Positions 24,764 to 31,523 of a DNA stretch of 40,374 nucleotides are shown in pieces. The translations under genes were made by a program, and so were the position numbers. Source of the stretch: an uncultured Burkholderiales bacterium. GTDB lineage: Bacteria; Pseudomonadota; Gammaproteobacteria; Burkholderiales; Burkholderiaceae_C. The stretch covers positions 70,127-110,500 of the forward strand of contig CAIWWN010000270.1 in the NCBI GenBank assembly GCA_903916355.1, given 5' to 3'. Below the pieces are notes generated by a model. It was given only the letters and a program-made list of their open reading frames with translations. It made no database searches and had not been told where the DNA came from. The stretch's first letter is position 1, and each line of letters begins with the position of its first letter.

Positions 24764-25635
24764 GCTGCGCTGGCGAGTTGAGAGTTGATACAGAAAAAAT
24801 CCTGTTGCCAATACAGCGGATCGGTTGCCCGAGATGAGAGTGCATGCAAATCTGCTGGCGTCAGAATTTTTAATTTATCTTCTTCAATTTCATAAATGTC
24901 GAATCCGGCTTCCTGAAGCAGTTCGAAGAATTGGGATTTTTTGTATCCCGAAGCCTCTATAAAAGCCGGAGAATATTCTGCCAATATCAATTTACAGCGA
25001 CGCAACGTTTCTCGTCCACCGAGGAATGCGGCCACCTCGAAACCTTCGATGTCTATTTTCAAAAGATCAATCAGACCCGCATGGTCTTTCAGTACATCGT
25101 CTAACCGACGTATTTGAACTGTTTGCGCGTTATCCTTGTTAATGTGAGGCAAATCTACAAGTGAGTGCATTCCGGGATTCGTGTCCGGTGCGTGACCTAA
25201 CAAAACCTCTCCATGGGATTCGCCAACTGCAATTTGAATCGCTTCAATGTTCGCTGCCGAATTCAAATTTTTATTATGAGAAAGTAACTCGAAATTTTTC
25301 TGATCAGGTTCAAAAGATATTATTTGACCGGTGGCGCCTGCAAATTTACTGAAAATAAGAGAGTACCAGCCGAAATTAGCGCCGACATCAATGAACAGAC
25401 CGCCCTGGTCCAGCTTGAAGCGTTTGAGTAAAAAGTCGAGGCTGTCAGGTTCATAGACCCTGTATTTGCTCAAGTGCCAGCTGAAGATCGTATTGGACGG
25501 AACTTTGAACGACAGGTTCAGTTTGGGTATATAGAAACTAGAGAATGTGCGGCGCAGAATAACGACTTCGGCCCAGTGCCTCATTCCCCTGAGTGCTGTA
25601 AAGAGGTTTCTTTTCTTTTTATGTTGATTTTTCAT
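24760..25635 (-). CDS. FkbM family methyltransferase
   Basis: SAM-dependent O-methyltransferase of the FkbM group, often found in polysaccharide loci where it methylates sugars. The 291-residue product has GGLFIDVGANFGWYSLIFSK (SAM motif I, about residues 78-97), IISFEPDQKNFELL with the acidic strand-2 end, and LIDLLKIDIEGFEVAAFLGG, the K-I-D-I-E-G signature. ILAEYSPAFIEASGYKKSQF follows. The C-terminal part ends QQDFFCINSQLASAA. It overlaps the following glycosyltransferase by 4 bp. Codon use is distinctly AT-rich for this window. The start MKNQHKKKRNLFTALRG is basic, fitting membrane-near placement. Confidence 0.93.
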   Translation of the reverse strand: MKNQHKKKRNLFTALRGMRHWAEVVILRRTFSSFYIPKLNLSFKVPSNTIFSWHLSKYRVYEPDSLDFLLKRFKLDQGGLFIDVGANFGWYSLIFSKFAGATGQIISFEPDQKNFELLSHNKNLNSAANIEAIQIAVGESHGEVLLGHAPDTNPGMHSLVDLPHINKDNAQTVQIRRLDDVLKDHAGLIDLLKIDIEGFEVAAFLGGRETLRRCKLILAEYSPAFIEASGYKKSQFFELLQEAGFDIYEIEEDKLKILTPADLHALSSRATDPLYWQQDFFCINSQLASAA

Positions 25636-25670
25636 GGTGTGCCAACGCGCCGTGAAGTGAATGGTTAACC

Positions 25671-26456
25671 CTATGACCGCTTGGCTGTTTCATTCAATGT
25701 GTTTCTATCGTAATGCAACATGGCATAACGGAAAAAGCATTCCAGCGCAATGAAGAAGCAAAACAAGAATCCTTCGGCACCGCATAAAAAACCACGTCTG
25801 AAAAAGTACAGCTGAATAAAACTGTTCAGTGCCGATGCAAAGCCGCGCAGGACCCCGCCGCGCTTGCCTTTTTCAGCCCTTTTGGCCGCCCCCAATTGCG
25901 CGTATTGGGCCAGCTTTTGCAAGCTGCCATACACCGTTTCGCGGGAGTAATGCCACAGGCGATGTTTGAATTTACGCACCGGGGTTTGCGGATTTTTCAA
26001 AATGGCTTTTTCGTGCACCAGGCCTTCAAAGCGCAGCAAATTGGCCATGGGAAACATGCGTTGCACGCCGCCAGTGGTCTTCATCAAGGTCAGTGGTTTG
26101 CCGTAAGCCACTTGGTTCCAAAGCACCTCCCAAGTCAGTTGCGCTTGCGATTGCACGGCGGCTTGAATTTCTGTGGCCAGTTCGGCGGGGATTTGCTCGT
26201 CCGCATCTAAAAAGAAAATGTAGTCGGCGCTGCAATGCGCAATCAAACGGTTGCGCTGCTCGGCGAACCCTTGCCAATCGGTGTGGCTGTGGACTTGCGC
26301 ACCCAGACTTTGCGCCAGGGCCACGGTGCCATCTTTGCTGCCGCTGTCCACCACCACGATCTGGTCCGCAAAATGAGCGCTTTGGATGCACTGCGCAATT
26401 CGGCGTTCTTCGTTCATCGTCAAAATGGCGATGCACAAGGTGGGTTTTGGGCTCAT
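25671..26456 (-). CDS. Glycosyltransferase family 2 (WaaE/KdtX-like)
   Basis: Likely LPS-core glycosyltransferase. The 261-residue product from ATG 26456 has the GT2 start LCIAILTMNEERRIAQCIQS, QIVVVDSGSKDGTVALAQSL, and YIFFLDADEQIP with the D-x-D motif. The later segment MKTTGGVQRMFPMANLLRFE, then GLVHEKAI, is typical of the WaaE-like group that adds glucose to the LPS inner core. The C-terminus LYFFRRGFLCGAEGFLFCFF is hydrophobic and membrane-bound. ATG 26456 overlaps the stop of the next upstream gene (ATGA). Higher GC than its downstream neighbours suggests it belongs to the older part of the locus. Confidence 0.92.
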   Translation of the reverse strand: MSPKPTLCIAILTMNEERRIAQCIQSAHFADQIVVVDSGSKDGTVALAQSLGAQVHSHTDWQGFAEQRNRLIAHCSADYIFFLDADEQIPAELATEIQAAVQSQAQLTWEVLWNQVAYGKPLTLMKTTGGVQRMFPMANLLRFEGLVHEKAILKNPQTPVRKFKHRLWHYSRETVYGSLQKLAQYAQLGAAKRAEKGKRGGVLRGFASALNSFIQLYFFRRGFLCGAEGFLFCFFIALECFFRYAMLHYDRNTLNETAKRS

Positions 26457-27361
26457 CGAGCGCTCCAATCGAACAAGCCACGCCAGCGGCCCACCATGCG
26501 GGCGATCAGGCGAGGCGATGGGATCAATACGCGCAATACCAAGGCCAAGGTGGTTTCAACCAGCAGCTGACGCCGCTGGGCCGTGGCGATGGCGGTGCTT
26601 TGGTGCTTGCGTGCGAAGATGAGTTTGGACTGCGCATGGTGGTAGCCGCGCAGGTACTCGCTGCGCCATGGGCTTTTGCCGCGCACAGAGCCGCGAGATT
26701 TATGCAGCGCGGTGTGCACCGGGTCGATGACCATGGGCAGGCGCGCCTGGAACAGGCGCAGACACAGATCATCGTCTTCGTAGTACAAAAAGAACTGTTC
26801 GTCAAAGTAGCCGCAGCGTGCAAAAGCTGCGCACCTGAACAGCATGGCGGCACCACACACAAAGCCCACGCAGGCGGGGCCTTCTTGAACGCCTGGGCCT
26901 TTGCTCTTCCACATCAGGTGCGGCCAACGGTAGTTGATGTCGGCTTGCCCGTTCGCTTGCAACAGCTGCGGCGCAATGAGGGCTGCCTCAGGATAGGTGT
27001 TCGCCGTGGCCAAGAGACCCAAGACAGAATCGCTGGTGATTTCGCAGTCAGGGTTGAGCAGCAGGGCAAAAGGTGTGGTGACCCGCGCCAAGGCGTGGTT
27101 GTTGGCCGCGCCAAAGCCTAAGTTATTGGGCAGGGCCAATACCTGAGCTTGTGGCAGGTACTGCGGCGTCATTTGCGCGCCGCCATCATCGCTGCCGTTA
27201 TCGACAACGATGATGTGTTCGAATTTTTCTAAACTGGTTTGCAGCGCTGGCAAACAGTGCGCGCTGTTGAAGGTCACAACGATGACCGTGACCTGATCCA
27301 GCGCAGCGACTGGGTGAGCGGGTCCAGGTGACAACTCAGTGGCCGTGCGCAACAACCTCAC
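26453..27361 (-). CDS. Glycosyltransferase family 2 (rhamnosyltransferase-like)
   Basis: GT2 enzyme of the dTDP-rhamnosyltransferase-like group (COG1216). The 302-residue product has VTVIVVTFNSAHCLPALQTS, HIIVVDNGSDDGG, NNLGFGAANNHAL and LLLNPDCEI with the D-x-D-like pair. FVCGAAMLFRCAAFARCGYF and DEQFFLYYEDDDLCLRL complete the signature. The start is uncertain: GTG 27361 lies inside the upstream zinc-finger gene (26-bp overlap), while a TTG at 27334 lies just after that gene's stop. The end overlaps the WaaE-like start by 4 bp, so the two glycosyltransferases are translationally coupled. Confidence 0.92.
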   Translation of the reverse strand: MRLLRTATELSPGPAHPVAALDQVTVIVVTFNSAHCLPALQTSLEKFEHIIVVDNGSDDGGAQMTPQYLPQAQVLALPNNLGFGAANNHALARVTTPFALLLNPDCEITSDSVLGLLATANTYPEAALIAPQLLQANGQADINYRWPHLMWKSKGPGVQEGPACVGFVCGAAMLFRCAAFARCGYFDEQFFLYYEDDDLCLRLFQARLPMVIDPVHTALHKSRGSVRGKSPWRSEYLRGYHHAQSKLIFARKHQSTAIATAQRRQLLVETTLALVLRVLIPSPRLIARMVGRWRGLFDWSAR

Positions 27362-27539
27362 CCGCCTTGAGTTGGTAAACCGTGCCGCAATACGGGCATT
27401 TGGCCGAGCCGGTTTTGGCCACGTCCAGGTACACCTTAGGGTGGGTGTTCCAGAGTTTCATGTCGGCTTGGGGGCTAGGACAAAACACGCCGCCTTGGGC
27501 GTTCAGGTCTTTGGCCAGCAGTTCAATCGCGTTGCTCAT
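27336..27539 (-). CDS. Zinc-finger CHCC-domain protein (NDUFS6-like)
   Basis: Small zinc-binding protein. The 67-residue product has the C-H-C-C ligands of the zf-CHCC family: Cys20 in VFCPSP, His33 in WNTHPKVYL, and Cys48 and Cys51 in AKCPYCGTVYQL. In mitochondria this domain is the NDUFS6 subunit of complex I. In bacteria the role is not settled. It lies 10 bp downstream of ilvE on the same strand and overlaps the GTG-started glycosyltransferase, so all three are probably in one transcript. Confidence 0.94.
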   Translation of the reverse strand: MSNAIELLAKDLNAQGGVFCPSPQADMKLWNTHPKVYLDVAKTGSAKCPYCGTVYQLKAGEVVAHGH

Positions 27540-27549
27540 TGGAATCTCC

Positions 27550-28488
27550 TCAAACCTGGGTCAGCCAATGGGCGTATTTGGGGTTGCGGCCGTTGACGAT
27601 GTCAAAGAACGCAGACTGGATTTTTTCGGTGATCGGGCCGCGGCTACCGGCGCCTAATTCGATGCGGTCGAGTTCGCGGATCGGCGTGACTTCAGCGGCC
27701 GTGCCGGTGAAGAAGGCTTCGTCAGAGATGTACACCTCGTCGCGGGTGATGCGCTTTTGCACGATTTCCAAGCCCAAATCTTTGGCGATGTGGAACACGG
27801 TGTTGCGGGTGATGCCGTTCAAGGCGCCGGCCGACAAGTCAGGCGTGTAGATCACGCCGTCTTTGATCACAAAGATGTTTTCGCCCGCGCCTTCAGACAC
27901 AAAGCCCGAGGTGTCGAGCAGCAAGGCTTCGTCGTAGCCCTCGTCGGTCACTTCCATGTTGGCCAAGATGGAGTTGGTGTAATTGCTCACCGCCTTGGCT
28001 TGCGTCATGGTGATGTTGACGTGGTGACGGGTGTAGCTGGAGGTCTTGACGCGGATGCCGCGCTTCATGCCTTCTTCGCCCAGGTAGGCACCCCAGGTCC
28101 AGGCCGCCACCATCAAGTGGATGGTGTTGCCCTTGGGCGAGACGCCCAATTTTTTATCGCCAATCCAGGTCAGCGGACGGATGTAACCGGACTCCAAATT
28201 GTTTTCACGTACCACGGCGCGCTGGGCTTCGTTGACCTGCTCTTTGGTGAACGGGATCGCCATGCGCAAGATCTTGGCGCTGTTGAACAGCCGGTCAGTG
28301 TGCTCTTGCATACGGAAGATGGCCGTGCCTTGCTCGGTTTTGTAAGCGCGCACGCCTTCAAAAGCGCCGCAACCGTAGTGCAGGGTGTGGCTCAGCACGT
28401 GGATCTTGGCATCGCGCCAATCGACCATCTGGCCGTCCATCCAGATTTTGCCGTCACGGTCTGACATAGAAGGAATAACGACGCTCAT
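27550..28488 (-). CDS. ilvE: Branched-chain amino acid aminotransferase
   Basis: PLP enzyme for the last step of Val, Leu and Ile synthesis. The 312-residue product from ATG 28488 has class IV aminotransferase marks: TLHYGCGAFEGVRAYKTEQG near residue 40, the PLP Lys165 in TMTQAKAVSNYTNS, and DEALLLDTSGFVSEGAGENI. FTGTAAEVTPIRELD is present near the C-terminus. Two ATGs are adjacent; the second is chosen because AAGGA lies 6 bases before it, but the first (28491) cannot be excluded. The upstream region has a palindrome ATTGCAATGCAAT at 28508-28520 that may be a regulatory site. Confidence 0.97.
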   Translation of the reverse strand: MSVVIPSMSDRDGKIWMDGQMVDWRDAKIHVLSHTLHYGCGAFEGVRAYKTEQGTAIFRMQEHTDRLFNSAKILRMAIPFTKEQVNEAQRAVVRENNLESGYIRPLTWIGDKKLGVSPKGNTIHLMVAAWTWGAYLGEEGMKRGIRVKTSSYTRHHVNITMTQAKAVSNYTNSILANMEVTDEGYDEALLLDTSGFVSEGAGENIFVIKDGVIYTPDLSAGALNGITRNTVFHIAKDLGLEIVQKRITRDEVYISDEAFFTGTAAEVTPIRELDRIELGAGSRGPITEKIQSAFFDIVNGRNPKYAHWLTQV

Positions 28489-28507
28489 CATGTGTCCTTA
28501 ATTTGGG

Positions 28508-28520
28508 ATTGCAATGCAAT
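28508..28520. promoter_or_regulatory. Palindrome upstream of ilvE
   Basis: ATTGCAATGCAAT is a perfect 13-bp odd palindrome, about 20 bp upstream of the ilvE start in the likely promoter region. It could be a regulator site; nothing next to it names the regulator. Confidence 0.35.
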
Positions 28521-28587
28521 GTGCATAAAAGTGGATTTTACGGTCTGCGGACGCGCTTGTTGATACCCGGCCTGTCCCCAGCGGGAA

Positions 28588-28998
28588 TTATTCGGGGGCA
28601 TCGTCATCTGGCGCGGGGCGTTCCAAGACCCATTCGCTGAGCTTGCCCGACACAAAAGTGCAGGTCACATGCGATTGCCCCGCATCCGACCACCTGAACA
28701 CTTCAGGTTGCGCGTCTTTCTCGCTCTGCAGTTGACCCAGGGCGCGGGTCATGGCGATCACGTGCATCAAATTCACGCCCTTCTTCAGTTTGGCGTTCAG
28801 CATGACGGCGCTGGCCACGCTGCCTACAGGGCGGTTGGTGGCGCGTTTGAGCACGGTCAGCACGCGGGTGAAGTGCAGCAAAATCCACATCACCAAGCCG
28901 CTGGCCACCAGGGCGATGCCCGGCCATTGGTAAGCGCGCCAGGCGCCCACGGTCAGGGCAATGCAGGCCACGGGAATCAAAATACGGTTGAAATTCAT
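28588..28998 (-). CDS. Small membrane protein of unknown function
   Basis: I cannot name the family. The 136-residue product begins MNFNRILIPVACIALTVGAW, a membrane segment. A second follows (WPGIALVASGLVMWILLHF), and then a soluble tail has KRATNRPVGSVASAVMLNAK, LQSEKDAQPEVFRWSDAGQS and HVTCTFVSGKLSEWVLERP. A two-helix membrane anchor with a cytoplasmic domain is the likely layout. It lies 41 bp downstream of radA on the same strand and 99 bp upstream of ilvE, so it may be the last gene of the radA transcript. Confidence 0.8.
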   Translation of the reverse strand: MNFNRILIPVACIALTVGAWRAYQWPGIALVASGLVMWILLHFTRVLTVLKRATNRPVGSVASAVMLNAKLKKGVNLMHVIAMTRALGQLQSEKDAQPEVFRWSDAGQSHVTCTFVSGKLSEWVLERPAPDDDAPE

Positions 28999-29039
28999 GG
29001 CGTTATTGTCGGGCTTTATGGGTCAGGCTTTTTTGCGGC

Positions 29040-30425
29040 TCAGCTTAGGCTGCGCACCAGCTCCATGGCTTCTTCGATGCGCTCGACCGGATGGATGGTC
29101 AAACCCTCAAACGACTTGTCGTTTTTCTTGGGCGCATTGGCTTTGGGCACGATGGCGACTTGAAAGCCCAGTTTGGCCGCTTCTTTCAGGCGCTCCTGCC
29201 CACGCGGCGCGGGGCGCACCTCACCGGCCAAGCCGACTTCGCCAAAGGCAATAAAGCCTTTGGGCAAGGCCTTGCCCCTCAGGCTGGAGGTGATCGCCAG
29301 CATGACAGCCAAGTCGGCCGCCGGTTCGCTGATGCGCACGCCGCCCACTGCGTTGACAAACACATCTTGGTCCATGCAGGCCACGCCCGCATGCCGGTGC
29401 AGTACCGCCAGCAACATGGCCAAGCGGTCACGGTCCAAACCCACCGACAAGCGGCGCGGGCTCGGGCCGCCGCTGTCGACCAAGGCTTGGATTTCCACCA
29501 GCAGCGGACGCGTGCCTTCCAAAGTCACCATCACGCAGCTGCCGGGCACGGGTTCGCTGTGCTGGCTCAAAAAGATGGCGCTGGGGTTGCTCACGCCCTT
29601 CAGGCCTTTTTCGGTCATGGCGAACACGCCGATCTCGTTCACCGCGCCAAAACGGTTCTTGATGGCGCGGATCAGGCGAAAGTTCGAGTGCGTGTCGCCC
29701 TCAAAGTACAGCACCGTGTCCACCATGTGTTCCAGCACGCGTGGGCCGGCCAGGGCGCCTTCTTTGGTCACGTGACCGACCAGAACGATGGTGATACCGG
29801 TGGATTTGGCAATCCGCGTCAAATGCGCCGCGCATTCGCGCACCTGCGCCACCGAGCCGGGGGCCGAGGTCAATTGGTCTGAGTACACCGTCTGAATCGA
29901 GTCGATGACAGCGATGCCGGGCTGGCGCGCTTGCAGGGTGTGCAGAATCTTTTCCAGTTGGATCTCGGGCAGCACCGCCACCTGGCTTGCCACCAGGCCC
30001 AAGCGCCGTGAGCGCAGGGCCACTTGTGCGCCACTCTCTTCGCCCGTCACATACAAGGTGTTCATGCCGCTGCGCTGTAACGCATCCACCGCTTGCAAAA
30101 GCAAGGTCGATTTACCGATGCCGGGGTCGCCGCCCATCAGCACCACACCGCCTGCCACCATACCGCCGCCCAACACCCGGTCCAGCTCGTCAATGCCGGT
30201 CGTGTGGCGTTCAAAGTCGGCCGCTTCGATCTCAGACAAGGGCAAAACGGCCGAGGTGGGCGCTAACGAAGCGTGTGCTGAGCCAAAGCGGTTTTTGCCG
30301 GCCGCTGGTTCGGCCGAACCTTCGATCAAGCTGTTCCAAGCCTCGCAACTGGGGCACTTGCCCATCCAGCGCGCGCTGGTGCCGCCACATTCGGTGCAGG
30401 TGAAAATTGATTTGTCTTTGGCCAT
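29040..30425 (-). CDS. radA: DNA repair protein RadA
   Basis: RecA-like branch-migration helicase for recombinational repair. The 461-residue length is normal. Domains in order: an N-terminal C4 zinc finger (FTCTECGGTSARWMGKCPSC), Walker A GGDPGIGKSTLLLQ (about residue 98), and ESGAQVALRSRRLG. Walker B is in IAVIDSIQTVY, the RadA-specific KNRFG motif is in IRAIKNRFGAVNEIGVF, and a C-terminal Lon-like domain follows (DVFVNAVGGVRISEPAADLA, PKGFIAFGEVGLAGEVRPAP). It follows the nitronate monooxygenase gene by 35 bp. Confidence 0.98.
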   Translation of the reverse strand: MAKDKSIFTCTECGGTSARWMGKCPSCEAWNSLIEGSAEPAAGKNRFGSAHASLAPTSAVLPLSEIEAADFERHTTGIDELDRVLGGGMVAGGVVLMGGDPGIGKSTLLLQAVDALQRSGMNTLYVTGEESGAQVALRSRRLGLVASQVAVLPEIQLEKILHTLQARQPGIAVIDSIQTVYSDQLTSAPGSVAQVRECAAHLTRIAKSTGITIVLVGHVTKEGALAGPRVLEHMVDTVLYFEGDTHSNFRLIRAIKNRFGAVNEIGVFAMTEKGLKGVSNPSAIFLSQHSEPVPGSCVMVTLEGTRPLLVEIQALVDSGGPSPRRLSVGLDRDRLAMLLAVLHRHAGVACMDQDVFVNAVGGVRISEPAADLAVMLAITSSLRGKALPKGFIAFGEVGLAGEVRPAPRGQERLKEAAKLGFQVAIVPKANAPKKNDKSFEGLTIHPVERIEEAMELVRSLS

Positions 30426-30460
30426 AAGCCCTCAAGTGTGCATGATGAGTCGCGTGGGAT

Positions 30461-31516
30461 TCAGGCAGGACCGCGATGCCATTGGCGAATAATGCCCCGT
30501 GTGATTTCGGCTGCCGATGCTGCGCGCAATGAAGACAGGTTCTGACCTGCCCATAACGGCGTGAAGTCGGTGTGCCCCAGTGCTTCTGCGGCCGTACGCA
30601 AGGGGGCAATGGCCAAGGTTGCCAGCGGAAAGGTCGGCAGGCCCTGGCGCAGGGGTCCGAGTTCGCGCATCACGCGGTTCATCAAACCCCTTGCCGGGCG
30701 ACCGGTGAACAGATTCGTTAAAGCCGTGTGGGGCGCCACACTTGAAAGCAGCTGGGCGCGATGCAAAGGGCTGGTCGTGGCCTCGTGGCTGCACAAATAG
30801 GCCGAACCCATTTGCACGCCAGCCGCGCCCAATGCCGTCGCCGCCATAGCCCCTTGACCGCAGGCGATGCCGCCGGCGGCAATCACCGGAAGTTGCACCG
30901 CCTGCACCACCTGGGGCAGCAAGGCGAAGGTGCCGGACTGCTGGCCCAGGTCGTCACTCAAAAACATCCCCCGGTGTCCGCCCGCTTCCAGGCCTTGCGC
31001 AATCACCGCGTCGGCGCCGTGCGCTTGCAGCCATTGCGCTTCAGCCACGGTGGTGGCCGAGGACAGCACCAGGCTGCCCCAGCTTTTAACTCGGGCCAGC
31101 AAGTCCGGCGCGGGCAAGCCAAAGTGAAAGCTCACGACGGCGGGCTTGAAGGCTTGCAGCACATCGGCCATGGCGTGGTTGAACGGGACCCTTGCCGGGC
31201 TGGAGGGCACGGCCTGGATGTCCACACCCCACTCGGCGTAATAGGGGGCCAGCAACTGGCGCCAAGCCGCTTCGGCGGCTGCGTCTGGCACGGGTGTGGC
31301 GTGGCAAAAGAAGTTGACATTGAATGCGCGTGACGTGGCTTGGGTCAAGGCGCTCAACGCGGTCGCCAGCGCGTCGGGGCTGAGCATGGCGGCGGGCAGG
31401 GAGCCCAGGCCACCGGCTTCGCACACGGCTGCAGCCAGGCGATGGTCTTGCACCCCTGCCATGGGGGCCTGAATCAAAGGGGCTTGCAGGCCTAAGTGAG
31501 CACACAGGTCAATCAT
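30461..31516 (-). CDS. Nitronate monooxygenase-like flavoprotein
   Basis: FMN-dependent TIM-barrel enzyme of the NMO/2-nitropropane dioxygenase family. It probably oxidises nitronates such as propionate 3-nitronate. The 351-residue product has LQAPLIQAPMAGVQDHRLAA at the start, AGGLGSLPAAML, and HGADAVIAQGLEAGGHRG with the conserved His. The flavin-phosphate loop is in LPVIAAGGIACGQGAMAATA, and LGAAGVQMGSAYLCSHEAT completes the core. It starts 7 bp after the end of the hybrid kinase gene, so it may be co-transcribed with it and radA. Confidence 0.92.
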   Translation of the reverse strand: MIDLCAHLGLQAPLIQAPMAGVQDHRLAAAVCEAGGLGSLPAAMLSPDALATALSALTQATSRAFNVNFFCHATPVPDAAAEAAWRQLLAPYYAEWGVDIQAVPSSPARVPFNHAMADVLQAFKPAVVSFHFGLPAPDLLARVKSWGSLVLSSATTVAEAQWLQAHGADAVIAQGLEAGGHRGMFLSDDLGQQSGTFALLPQVVQAVQLPVIAAGGIACGQGAMAATALGAAGVQMGSAYLCSHEATTSPLHRAQLLSSVAPHTALTNLFTGRPARGLMNRVMRELGPLRQGLPTFPLATLAIAPLRTAAEALGHTDFTPLWAGQNLSSLRAASAAEITRGIIRQWHRGPA

Positions 31517-31523
31517 GACCTGA

